A stretch of 64,000 nt of DNA from Acetobacterium woodii (GCA_016213825.1 JACQZP010000027.1:186001-250000), one strand, 5' to 3'. Positions 50,850 through 59,131 are shown, numbered from the stretch's first letter. Notes: generated by a model not told the origin, from the letters alone. Numbers and translations are program-made.

Positions 50850-52325
50850 ATGGAAATGATCAACATTAATATAAACGGCAAAGTATTTTCTGTGGATGCA
50901 GAAAGTACAATTCTTGAAGCCGCAACAGCAAATGGCATACATATTCCGACATTGTGCACCATAAAAGGAATCGACTCCAGGGCAAGCTGCAGAATATGCG
51001 TGGTTGAAGTAAAAGGTGAAAGAGTCTTTCAGCCTGCTTGTGCAACCAAAGTCAGAAAAGGGATGGAAGTCGATACCGATACACTGGCAATCCGCAAATC
51101 AAGAAAAACAACCTTGGAGCTTTTGCTTTCGCGTCATGCGGTCGATTGTCATCATTGTTTGAGAATTGGAAATTCCCGATGTGATGATCTGGATCCTGCT
51201 TTTTGTGAGATGTGCTTTTTCTGCGAGTGTGTCAAGGATGGATGTTGTGAACTCCAGGCCTTAGCACGTGAGTACAAGGTCGATGTACTACCGTATCCGC
51301 ATGAGAATATCGATCAGAAAGTAGATAAAAGTACCGGCTCGATTATTCGTAATTCGAACAAATGTGTAAAATGCCGCAGATGTGTAGATGTCTGTAATGA
51401 TATTCAGACAGTCCATAACTTAAGTATCATCAACAGAGGATCAAATACGAAAATTGTACCGGAAATGGATAAAAACATGAAAGACAGTCCATGTGTACAA
51501 TGTGGACGTTGTGTAGATGTCTGTCCCACTGGGGCTCTTTTCGTTGAAGAACATACGGATGAAGTTCTTTTTTATACACATAATTATGGTATCGAGACGG
51601 CCGCACTGGTTTCATCAAATACGCTAAAAAAACTTGCAGAGCTGTTTCGGATGGAGACACCTGTTATGGAGGCAGAGCTGGTTGTTGCTGGGCTTCGCAA
51701 AATTGGGGTGGATTATGTCTATACCGATGAGGTTGTCAATCAGCTGTCGGCGAAAGATGGCGAAAAAGCATTATTAAAAGCGCTTGAAACAGAAAAAGAA
51801 ACAGTGATTATTACCGACAGTTATGCCGCAGAAAAATTTGTAAAACAAAATTTTGCAAAACTGGCTCCGAAGCTCGTTACTTATGACTCGCCCCAACGCA
51901 TTTTTTCAAAATACATGAAACAGAACTTTGCGGGGGATCAGAATCATAATACTTCTGACTTTCGTCTAATCGCAGTTACCGAGGGCGGGGAAAACGCAGC
52001 CGATGCTTACGAAAATAAAAGCGTGGATTTCGTAATTCCGGCAAGAGAATTATACAGTATTTTCATTAGAACCGGTGTGAATCCTAAAAAAAGACAGCCA
52101 CTAAAACCAGATAGCATTGTGGTATCACCAAAAGAGCTACCAGCAACGGTATTCTTTGCACCGGTAGAATGGTCAATGGAAAAAGACATTAAGCAAACGG
52201 AATTTGTGTTAAGTGGAAACCGTATAAAAGCAGCAATCGCAACGAATTTGGGACAGGTAGGGGTATTGTTGGAGGAAGTCCAAAATGGGAACTCACCCTA
52301 TCGTGTGATTCGAATTAACGCATAA
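50850..52325 (+). CDS. [FeFe]-hydrogenase-like Fe-S subunit lacking H-cluster ligands
   Basis: A 491-residue protein. [2Fe-2S] domain with Cys36, 47, 50 and 64; a His-Cys cluster region from His96 with nine Cys (100, 103, 111, 119, 122, 125, 127, 132, 133) instead of the usual three; two [4Fe-4S] ferredoxin motifs ('CVKCRRCVDVC', 'CVQCGRCVDVCP'). Residues ~235-491 align in order with HydA, but TSCCPGW is replaced by TDSYAAEKF (322-330), MPCxxK by VTEGGEN (376-382), and the last CxxxC segment is missing; SPQ (347-349) and 'FVIPAREL' remain. It cannot make H2 and must serve as an electron-wiring subunit of the molybdoenzyme complex. Confidence 0.88.
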   Translation: MEMINININGKVFSVDAESTILEAATANGIHIPTLCTIKGIDSRASCRICVVEVKGERVFQPACATKVRKGMEVDTDTLAIRKSRKTTLELLLSRHAVDCHHCLRIGNSRCDDLDPAFCEMCFFCECVKDGCCELQALAREYKVDVLPYPHENIDQKVDKSTGSIIRNSNKCVKCRRCVDVCNDIQTVHNLSIINRGSNTKIVPEMDKNMKDSPCVQCGRCVDVCPTGALFVEEHTDEVLFYTHNYGIETAALVSSNTLKKLAELFRMETPVMEAELVVAGLRKIGVDYVYTDEVVNQLSAKDGEKALLKALETEKETVIITDSYAAEKFVKQNFAKLAPKLVTYDSPQRIFSKYMKQNFAGDQNHNTSDFRLIAVTEGGENAADAYENKSVDFVIPARELYSIFIRTGVNPKKRQPLKPDSIVVSPKELPATVFFAPVEWSMEKDIKQTEFVLSGNRIKAAIATNLGQVGVLLEEVQNGNSPYRVIRINA

Positions 52326-52423
52326 GTATGAATATGGAGACTGTTTTGGAGATGCGATACAAAATTAATACCGTTGAAGATTACCAATTGCTGTGTGAAT
52401 TAGAAGGTCAAAAGGAGCAAATA

Positions 52424-53647
52424 ATGATGAATAAACCAATTTTAGCGGATGAAGCAGCTGAGCTGCTATTAACGATATCAAATTTTTTGAAAGAAGAAAG
52501 TATCCCATTGACAGATACCCTAAATAGAGTACTTTCATGTGACATTTATGCATCGTTTCCGATGCCACCGTTTAACAAAAGTCCATATGATGGATATGCA
52601 CTGCGCAGTGAGGATGTAGCAGATGCTTCGGTGAGTCATCCGGTCGAACTTAGCATCACTGAAGAAATTCAGGCTGGATGCGCGCCTCAAATTGAAGTGA
52701 CAAAAGGGAAAGTCGCTAAAATAGCGACAGGTGCACCAATACCCGAGGGCGCCGATTGTACAGTCAAATATGAAGCAGTGGAAAGTGACGGGGAGAAGGT
52801 AAGAATAACAGAACCCATAAATAAAATGGAAAATGTAATTCTGCAAGGCGAGGAAAGCAAACAAGGGGAACCATTATTTTCGAAAGGCACCCTGGTTACA
52901 CCGCCGGTTCAGGGCATGTTGGCAGCTCAGGGAATCGCTGTTTGTCAGGTGTATGCAAAGCCGCGGGCGTCACTTATCTGTACTGGTTCAGAATTGCTGG
53001 AACCGGGTGAGCCAATCCAGAAAGCAAAAATCTATAATTCAAACCGCTACAGCATCGGCAGTTATCTGCAAGCCTTTGGCCTGAATTGTCATTATGAAGG
53101 AACCGTTGCTGACGAGTTAGAAGCCATTGCGGATAAACTGGAGGAGGCATTGGAAAAATCAGATATGGTCATCACAACCGGCGGTGCATCGGTAGGTGAC
53201 TATGATTGGGCAGTTGCGGCTGCCCAAAAGATTGGGGCAAACATTTTATTTCGGAAAGTGCAAATGAAACCAGGCTCGTCCATTCTTGCCGCTGAAAAGG
53301 ACGGAAAACTGATTCTGAGTCTTTCGGGAAATCCCGGCGCTGCTGTTATGAGCATGATTAAGATTGGGTTGCCATTTATTCGCAGACTATGCGGCCGCAG
53401 TGATCTGTACCCCAAGACAATTGAAGTTACGCTTAAGGATCCGGTTATGAAAAAAAGTCCGGTACTAAGGTTGTTGTGTGGAACATTGGAAATTGAAGCT
53501 GACAGCGTATTATTTGCGGCAAGGAATGTTCAGGGAAATGGTGCTATTTCATCATTTTATAATTGTAATCTGATTGGGGAAATTCCTGCTGGGAGTGGCG
53601 TGGTTTTAGCCGGAACAAAAATAAAAGCAATTTGTTTTATGGAGTAA
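52424..53647 (+). CDS. moeA: MoeA molybdopterin molybdenumtransferase
   Basis: A 407-residue protein. The start at 52424 (AAAAGGAG upstream) gives the usual MoeA length; an in-frame ATG at 52328 has no ribosome site. MoeA features: 'PMPPFNKSPYDGYAL', 'IATGAPIPEGADCTV', 'ICTGSELLEPGE', 'ITTGGASVGDYD', 'LSLSGNPGAAVMSM'. It inserts molybdate (or tungstate) into adenylylated molybdopterin. It follows the hydrogenase-like subunit within 100 bp, so the cell makes metal-cofactor capacity together with this enzyme. Confidence 0.93.
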   Translation: MMNKPILADEAAELLLTISNFLKEESIPLTDTLNRVLSCDIYASFPMPPFNKSPYDGYALRSEDVADASVSHPVELSITEEIQAGCAPQIEVTKGKVAKIATGAPIPEGADCTVKYEAVESDGEKVRITEPINKMENVILQGEESKQGEPLFSKGTLVTPPVQGMLAAQGIAVCQVYAKPRASLICTGSELLEPGEPIQKAKIYNSNRYSIGSYLQAFGLNCHYEGTVADELEAIADKLEEALEKSDMVITTGGASVGDYDWAVAAAQKIGANILFRKVQMKPGSSILAAEKDGKLILSLSGNPGAAVMSMIKIGLPFIRRLCGRSDLYPKTIEVTLKDPVMKKSPVLRLLCGTLEIEADSVLFAARNVQGNGAISSFYNCNLIGEIPAGSGVVLAGTKIKAICFME

Positions 53648-53669
53648 TCGGCACATGAATGGAGAAAAT

Positions 53670-54191
53670 ATGAAGCAAAACATACCGGTTTATTCTTTTG
53701 TCGCATGGTCCGGAGTGGGAAAGACAACCCTGCTTGAGAAATTAATTCCAGAGTTAAAAAGTCGGGGCATGAAAGTGGCTGTTATCAAACATGATGATCA
53801 TGAATTTGAAATTGATAAAAAAGGAAAGGACTCCTGGCGGATGACACAGGCAGGAGCTGATGTTACCGTCATTGCTTCTGATACCCAGGCAGCAATTATG
53901 GAAAACAGACGCGTATCCATGGATGTCCTGCTATCCCATGTTGCAAATGTGGATTTGATTTTAACAGAAGGCTATAAGTTAGGCCCATGGCCAAAGATTG
54001 GGATCTGTCGTTCCGGTTCAGGAAAAGTGCTACCAGAGATAAAGGGGAACTACTTAGCGGTGGTTTCAGATTTACCCCTTGATGTTGACTGCCCGGGCTT
54101 TGCACTGGACGATAAAAAAAATATTGCCGATTTTATCATAGCGGATATGAAGAAATCCGTCATTAATAATGAGGTAGGCAAATGCAATTAA
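53670..54191 (+). CDS. mobB: MobB molybdopterin-guanine dinucleotide synthesis GTPase
   Basis: A 173-residue P-loop protein; ATG 53670 is preferred because GGAG sits seven bases before it. Walker A 'WSGVGKTTL' near residue 15, then 'VIKHDDHEFEID', 'DSWRMTQAGAD' and 'LILTEGYKLGPWPKI', all MobB blocks. It aids attachment of GMP to the pterin. MobA is not nearby. It overlaps the next gene by ten bases. Confidence 0.92.
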   Translation: MKQNIPVYSFVAWSGVGKTTLLEKLIPELKSRGMKVAVIKHDDHEFEIDKKGKDSWRMTQAGADVTVIASDTQAAIMENRRVSMDVLLSHVANVDLILTEGYKLGPWPKIGICRSGSGKVLPEIKGNYLAVVSDLPLDVDCPGFALDDKKNIADFIIADMKKSVINNEVGKCN

Positions 54192-55210
54192 TTAAAACAG
54201 AAGCTGCTGTAGGTCATGTGCTTTGCCATGATCTCACACGGATTATTAAAGGTCAGGATAAGGAAGCCATATTTCGTAAAGGCCACATTGTCGTTAAAGA
54301 AGATATTCCGGTGTTGCTTTCGATGGGAAAAGAATATCTCTACATATGGGAAAAACAGCTCGGCGTGTTGCATGAAAATGACGCAGCGCAGATTCTTTAT
54401 GAGCTATGTAAGGGCGAAAACATGTATCCTTCTGATGTAAAAGAAGGCAAGATTGAACTGTTTGCAGATTGTGATGGATTGCTTAAAATAGATGTGGAAA
54501 AAATGAAGCAGATCAATGGGCTTGGAGAGATGATGATTGCAAGCCGTCACGGAAACTTCCCGGTTAAAAAAGGTGATAAGATTGCCGGAACCAGAATTAT
54601 TCCACTTGTGATAGAAAATGAAAAAATGAAAAAAGCGCAGGAAATTTGCAGCGGAAAAGCAATCTTTCAGGTAAAACCATTTCAACCTAAAAGAGTTGGA
54701 ATCGTCACAACCGGAAGTGAAATCTATAATCATCGAATCAAAGATACGTTCACGCCAGTAATTATCGAAAAGCTTGCTGAATACCAAGCTGAGGCCGTTG
54801 GCCAGATTATCTGTAATGATGATCATGAGATGATTACAGAAGCGATCCATACGTTTTTAAAACAGGGTGTTGATATGATTCTATGCAGTGGCGGAATGAG
54901 TGTGGATCCGGATGACCGAACACCGCTGGCGATAAAAAATGCGGGAGCCAGGATTGTAAGCTATGGAGCACCGGTGCTTCCGGGAGCAATGTTTTTGCTT
55001 GCCTATTATGAAAAAAATAGCGTTCCAATCGTGGGTCTGCCTGGATGTGTAATGTATGCCAAACGAACAATCTTTGACCTTGTACTGCCCCGGTTAATGT
55101 GCAGCGAAATTTTACAAAAAGAAGATTTGTCTGTTTTAGGACAAGGGGGTCTTTGCCTCTGCTGCGAAACATGTACATTCCCGAACTGTGGATTTGGAAA
55201 GGGTGGCTGA
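54182..55210 (+). CDS. MoeA-like molybdopterin-binding protein with C-terminal Cys cluster
   Basis: A 342-residue protein with a MoeA/MogA-type cofactor domain: 'VGIVTTGSEIYN', 'LCSGGMSVDPDDRTP', 'GLPGCVMYAKRTIFD'. The N-terminal third is MoeA-related but reduced. The final segment 'CLCCETCTFPNCGFGKG' has five Cys, a tail found in a clostridial subgroup. It overlaps mobB. It may deliver or insert the finished cofactor into the 46865 enzyme, or handle tungsten in place of molybdenum; unproven. Confidence 0.87.
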   Translation: MQLIKTEAAVGHVLCHDLTRIIKGQDKEAIFRKGHIVVKEDIPVLLSMGKEYLYIWEKQLGVLHENDAAQILYELCKGENMYPSDVKEGKIELFADCDGLLKIDVEKMKQINGLGEMMIASRHGNFPVKKGDKIAGTRIIPLVIENEKMKKAQEICSGKAIFQVKPFQPKRVGIVTTGSEIYNHRIKDTFTPVIIEKLAEYQAEAVGQIICNDDHEMITEAIHTFLKQGVDMILCSGGMSVDPDDRTPLAIKNAGARIVSYGAPVLPGAMFLLAYYEKNSVPIVGLPGCVMYAKRTIFDLVLPRLMCSEILQKEDLSVLGQGGLCLCCETCTFPNCGFGKGG

Positions 55211-55302
55211 GAAAAATAATACAGCAAATGGTTTTACATATTTTGATAAAACGGAAATGCGGTCATAGAATAAGAGGCTGAAGAGGTTTAAGAAAATGTA
55301 AT

Positions 55303-55372
55303 GCTCTGTGATGCCGGATTCGTTGGAGCCCATACAGTCACCTACTTCAGCATGGTCTTATTTAACGAATAG
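55303..55372 (+). pseudogene. Remnant of a DUF2284 gene end
   Basis: The frame ending at TAG 55370-55372 encodes '…GAHTVTYFSMVLFNE', matching the last residues of the DUF2284 protein at 42188 ('GANTVTYFSMVLFNEQ') with about 80% base identity over ~50 bp. Nothing upstream continues the gene. It shows that a second DUF2284 copy was once here and was lost. Confidence 0.75.
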
Positions 55373-55395
55373 AAAATCCAATAGCCAGCAAGACT

Positions 55396-55422
55396 ACACC
55401 GAATTTTTCGGTGTTTTTTTTT
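55396..55422 (+). terminator. Intrinsic terminator
   Basis: ACACCGAA (55396-55403) and TTCGGTGT (55407-55414), tight loop, then nine T. It lies after the molybdoenzyme operon and the DUF2284 remnant. Confidence 0.87.
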
Positions 55423-55446
55423 GCAAAAATTACAAAAATGGTCACT

Positions 55447-55499
55447 TTAACACGAACTTAACAAAAGATTAACGTTAAGGAATAGTTGAAGCGTAAGAT
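55447..55499 (+). promoter_or_regulatory. Triple TTAAC-box promoter (site D)
   Basis: TTAACA (55447-55452), TTAACA (55458-55463) and TTAACG (55469-55474), exact 11-bp period; -10 TAAGAT (55494-55499) starts 25 bp after the last box begins. The GGAATAGTTGAAGCGTAA between is nearly the same as at site C. It drives the SDR gene. Confidence 0.87.
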
Positions 55500-55572
55500 G
55501 TGCTTATCAAAAGAAATCTAACAAGCGTATTGATACAGCAAAACTATTTATAAGATTAAGAAGGAGCACATG

Positions 55573-56370
55573 ATGAAAGTACAGGGAAAAAATATTGTCG
55601 TAACCGGCGGCGGAAATGGTGTGGGGCGAGAGCTGGTTTTGCAGCTGCTGAATAAGGGGGCGATGGTCGTGGCGGTGGATATTAATCCGAAGGTTTTAGA
55701 AGAAACGGTAGCAATTGCCGGGAAAAATCCCCGACTGTTTACTGAAGTGGTCGATATTTCGAATAAGGAAGCGGTCTTTGCTTTTGCCAAGAATGCCATT
55801 GAAAAGTATGGAATGATCGATGGGATCATTAACAATGCCGGCATCATTCAGCCCTTTGTTCATCTGAATGAATTGGAAATGGATCGCATTGAACGGGTTA
55901 TGAATATCAATTTTTACGGTACCCTCTATATGGTCAAAGCATTTTTGCCATATTTGCTGAAATGTCAGGAGGCACACATTGTTAATGTTTCCAGTATGGG
56001 AGGTTTCTTACCAGTGCCTGGACAAAGTGTCTACGGAGCTTCTAAAGCGGCAGTTAAACTACTGACCGAAGGTCTGTCATCTGAACTGAAAGATACCAAT
56101 GTTAATGTGTCAGTGGTTATTCCAGGTGGGATTGCCACTGATATTAAGAAGAATTCAAATATTGCCCATCAGACAGCCAGTGATAACAGTAAAGCGAACA
56201 AAGTGTTAACCCCTGAAAAAGCGGCAGAATTGATCATCAAAACAATGGAAAAGAAAAAGCTGCGCTCCTACATCGGGAAAGACTGTAACTTGATGAAGGT
56301 ATTTTATAAAATAAATTCAAAGTTGGCAATGGGGATGATTAATCGAGTGATGGCAGCAAATGCGCATTAA
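55573..56370 (+). CDS. Short-chain dehydrogenase/reductase
   Basis: A 265-residue SDR. ATG 55573 (six bases after AAGGAG) is preferred over 55570. Cofactor motif 'TGGGNGVG' at 13-20, 'DI' near 63, 'NNAG' near 92, Ser in 'VNVSSMGG' and the catalytic 'YGASK' (Tyr near 158). The 'VVAVDINP' with Asp after strand 2 favours NAD(H). The C-terminus is longer and basic, as in membrane-associated SDRs acting on lipids. It is under triple-box promoter D. Confidence 0.92.
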   Translation: MKVQGKNIVVTGGGNGVGRELVLQLLNKGAMVVAVDINPKVLEETVAIAGKNPRLFTEVVDISNKEAVFAFAKNAIEKYGMIDGIINNAGIIQPFVHLNELEMDRIERVMNINFYGTLYMVKAFLPYLLKCQEAHIVNVSSMGGFLPVPGQSVYGASKAAVKLLTEGLSSELKDTNVNVSVVIPGGIATDIKKNSNIAHQTASDNSKANKVLTPEKAAELIIKTMEKKKLRSYIGKDCNLMKVFYKINSKLAMGMINRVMAANAH

Positions 56371-56428
56371 TCGAAGATCGCTTTAATAAAAATAATGCTG
56401 TTTAACAAAGCTTAATATTAGATTAGTT

Positions 56429-56446
56429 CCGGGTTATTCGACCCGG
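56429..56446 (+). other. GC-rich hairpin between SDR and NTF2-like gene
   Basis: CCGGGT (56429-56434) pairs with ACCCGG (56441-56446) around TATTCG. It has no good T-tract, so it may be a weak terminator or an mRNA-stability hairpin. Just upstream, TTAACA/TTAATA/TTAGTT (56402-56428) resemble the TTAAC boxes, but spacing is 10 then 11 bp and there is no matching -10. Confidence 0.45.
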
Positions 56447-56485
56447 TTCAAATAAATAAATTATTAATTTTAAGGAGAAAAAACG

Positions 56486-56896
56486 ATGAATAATGTAAAA
56501 ATGGAAGATGCTATTCGAGACAGCTTGGAAAATGGGTTTGAAAATTGGAACGGCGGTTATGATGGCTGGCTGACATGGTGCAACACCCTGTATGAACCAG
56601 ATGCCCACTATAATATTCCGCTTGAAGGCTCACAGAAGCGTCTGACACTGCAGGAATACAAGGACATGATGGGAAAGCTGTTTGAACACTTCACGATGGA
56701 GCTCGGTGCTTTTGAGAATATGATCATCAAGGATGACTGGTGTGCGATCCGCTATACGGTCACGATCAAAAATCTTGACACCGGTAAGGAAGTTAATCAA
56801 AATACGATGGAATTTGTTAAGTTCAAGGACAACGGTGGCGACATTGGTGTTCGTGTGATTGAGGGCTGGGCCCTTTCCGATTCGCCACTCTGCTAA
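56486..56896 (+). CDS. NTF2/SnoaL-like small protein
   Basis: A 136-residue cone-fold protein with AAGGAG before ATG. Features: an N-terminal helix ending 'WLTWCNTLYEPDAHYNIP', the conserved His/Asp region of SnoaL-like enzymes, then 'DWCAIRYTVTIKN' and a final 'EGWALSD'. The family includes small-molecule isomerases, dehydratases and ligand carriers. It follows the SDR by 115 bp and may act on the same compound. Confidence 0.8.
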   Translation: MNNVKMEDAIRDSLENGFENWNGGYDGWLTWCNTLYEPDAHYNIPLEGSQKRLTLQEYKDMMGKLFEHFTMELGAFENMIIKDDWCAIRYTVTIKNLDTGKEVNQNTMEFVKFKDNGGDIGVRVIEGWALSDSPLC

Positions 56897-56929
56897 ACAA
56901 GATAAGGCGAGTAAAAATTTTATAAATAT

Positions 56930-56978
56930 GGGAGCTGGTTTTACACTTTGTTTGTAAAATTGGCTCTCGTTTTAATTT
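56930..56978 (+). terminator. Intrinsic terminator
   Basis: A 16-bp stem with wobbles (56930-56945 and 56953-56968), 7-base loop, then GTTTTAATTTT. It lies 33 bp after the NTF2-like gene. The rest of 56979-57192 shows no further gene. Confidence 0.78.
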
Positions 56979-57192
56979 TAGCGGAACGCTATTGTCTAAA
57001 AAATAGGATCGGACATGGCCAGTAAAACTTCAAATACTCAATAGGACTAATTCGCTGTCCAGACAGTCCTAACGCTTTAAAAAAAATTTTCGATATATTA
57101 TAGCAACATCGTCTATTTAATAATGGTGTTTATTCATTATTGATGATAAACTAGAGTGATTAAACTATCAAAGGATTTACAGGAGAAAAAAG

Positions 57193-58545
57193 GTGGATCA
57201 GAACAAAAGTCTTTTTAAAAAGAAACAGGCATTAATCATTTCAATAGTTGTATCTCTTCTCATCTTGGCGTTTTTTTTGCTGATCATTGGCATGTTTATG
57301 AATAACATCAAGCAGCAGGAAATGTTGAAAACCACTGATAAATTCATTAATTTTAAAAGTCAGGTGGAACATTTAGTTTCCACAAACAAAACCCTGATTC
57401 AGGGTTTTGAGGCCTACATCCTGATGAATCCAGGACTGGATGAATCAGAGGCCTATAGCTATCTTAATAATCTCTTATCTAAAAATGAAAACCAAATCAG
57501 AAACATTGGCGTTTGTCAGGATACGACCATCATCTGGAATTATCCCAAGGAGGGAAATGCTGTAGCCATTGGCGTTGATCTGTCTACGGTTGAAAGTCAG
57601 AAAGCGCTGGTGCTTAAGGTTAAGAATGAACAGCTGCCAATCTTGCAGGGGCCAGTGGAACTGATTCAGGGAGGAACGGGTTTTATTATCCGTCTGCCCA
57701 TCGTCAGAAAGGACACCGGTTATTGGGGACAGATCAGCATTGTCCTTAAAGGGGATAATATCATGGAAGAGATTGATGCTTATGCTGAAGCTGCCGGCTT
57801 AAATGTCGCCATCTACAATGATCAAAACAAGACAGTTCCTTTTTATGGGTCTGTGAGTACGGTGGGACAATCACCGTTGACTTTTGATATTGATCCAGAC
57901 TTTATTAACTGGAAGGTGGCGGTGTCACCCAAAGACGGGTGGGACAATAATTTGCTTATTTTTGGGGTTGCCATTTTTTTAGCAGTACTAATCGCTGCTG
58001 GGGCCGGTTTATTAACATATCGAGCGATAAAAACAAATTACAAATTGCGAATTATGTCCAGTTATGATTCCCTTACTGGTCTTTTTAATCGTCATTATTT
58101 GAATGAATATCAGACCATGGTTTTGGCCTCAGCCAAAAGAAATAATCGGCAGGTGGGGTTTATGAGTATGGATCTGAATCATTTCAAGAATATCAATGAC
58201 ACTTATGGGCATAATGTTGGTGATCTGGTGCTTGCGGAAACAGCACGGGTTTTAAAATATAGCACTCGGACAAATGAGGCAGCTTTTCGACTGGGCGGCG
58301 ATGAATTTCTCATTATCATGCCAGATATAGAAGATCGGACGGTATTGCAGCAAGCCCGGGAAAGACTCTCGAACAGTTTTAAAACTGAATTTCATCTGGC
58401 TGATTATCCCGCTAAAATTGCGGTGAGTATTGGTACGGCATTGTTCCCAGAAGATGGTGATAATATTGACGAATTACTTCAAATTGCCGATGAAGAGATG
58501 TATGCGGATAAAAAGGAACAGAAAATGAAACAAGCAGAAAATTGA
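57193..58545 (+). CDS. CHASE-domain diguanylate cyclase
   Basis: A 450-residue protein with GTG start and AGGAG seven bases before. Two TM helices (about 13-36 and 255-278) flank a ~215-residue extracellular CHASE domain ('FEAYILMNPGL', 'IRNIGVCQDTTIIWNYP', 'GGTGFIIRLPI'), a small-ligand sensor. The GGDEF domain begins at 'DSLTGLFNRHYL' with GGDEF at 368-372 and looks active. It is the fifth c-di-GMP gene of the window, counting the broken one. Confidence 0.92.
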   Translation: MDQNKSLFKKKQALIISIVVSLLILAFFLLIIGMFMNNIKQQEMLKTTDKFINFKSQVEHLVSTNKTLIQGFEAYILMNPGLDESEAYSYLNNLLSKNENQIRNIGVCQDTTIIWNYPKEGNAVAIGVDLSTVESQKALVLKVKNEQLPILQGPVELIQGGTGFIIRLPIVRKDTGYWGQISIVLKGDNIMEEIDAYAEAAGLNVAIYNDQNKTVPFYGSVSTVGQSPLTFDIDPDFINWKVAVSPKDGWDNNLLIFGVAIFLAVLIAAGAGLLTYRAIKTNYKLRIMSSYDSLTGLFNRHYLNEYQTMVLASAKRNNRQVGFMSMDLNHFKNINDTYGHNVGDLVLAETARVLKYSTRTNEAAFRLGGDEFLIIMPDIEDRTVLQQARERLSNSFKTEFHLADYPAKIAVSIGTALFPEDGDNIDELLQIADEEMYADKKEQKMKQAEN

Positions 58546-58643
58546 TCAGATCAACCATCGGGACAGCTTGTCAATAAAGCCATATTATGATAATATGAAT
58601 GGCTCGTACCCCGATAAAAAAATGATGAATGGAGAACAATAAA

Positions 58644-58985
58644 ATGGAACAATTGCCTAATTGCCCAAAATGCAATTCAGAATATACCTATGAAGATGGA
58701 GAACTGCTGATCTGCCCGGAATGCGCCCATGAATGGACTTTGGCGGCAACAAACGAAAGCAGTGATGACGAAAAGATCGTCAAAGACTCTAATGGAAATG
58801 TCTTAACGAATGGCGATACGGTCATCTTAATCAAAGAACTGAAAGTCAAAGGCAGTACTCAGGATCTGAAAAAGGGAACCAAGGTAAAAAACATCCGTCT
58901 GGTCGATGGGGATCATAATATCGACTGTAAAATTGACGGCTTTGGAGCCATGTCCTTAAAATCGGAGTTTGTTAAAAAGGCATAA
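58644..58985 (+). CDS. yjdM: YjdM (PhnA-type) zinc-ribbon protein
   Basis: A 113-residue protein; the ATG at 58644 has GGAG upstream, while the one at 58629 does not. N-terminal zinc ribbon '[25 protein letters not shown]', then the PhnA beta-barrel with '[25 protein letters not shown]' and '[14 protein letters not shown]'. Widespread; formerly linked to phosphonate use but the actual role is unknown. Monocistronic, with a strong terminator at 59064. Confidence 0.93.
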   Translation: MEQLPNCPKCNSEYTYEDGELLICPECAHEWTLAATNESSDDEKIVKDSNGNVLTNGDTVILIKELKVKGSTQDLKKGTKVKNIRLVDGDHNIDCKIDGFGAMSLKSEFVKKA

Positions 58986-59063
58986 AGGCCTGAATTTAAT
59001 AGCGGTAGAAAATTAACGGATTAGTTAAGAACTTAAAAAATTTAATCACGAATAAACGGAAAG

Positions 59064-59107
59064 CCCATAGATTTTCACAGGCGGAAAATCTATGGGTTGT
59101 TTTTTTG
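59064..59107 (+). terminator. Strong intrinsic terminator after yjdM
   Basis: CCCATAGATTTTC (59064-59076) and GAAAATCTATGGG (59084-59096) pair perfectly; T7 follows. Confidence 0.9.
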
Positions 59108-59131
59108 AAAACGACGATCACCAAAAATCGT

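Noticed and set aside
52328-52423. N-terminal extension of MoeA from ATG 52328
   Set aside because: No ribosome site there, a good one exists for 52424, and MoeA proteins normally begin at the later point.
56402-56428. Fifth triple TTAAC site before the NTF2-like gene
   Set aside because: Boxes are TTAACA, TTAATA and TTAGTT with 10 then 11 bp spacing and no -10 at the fixed distance; kept as a possible relic only.
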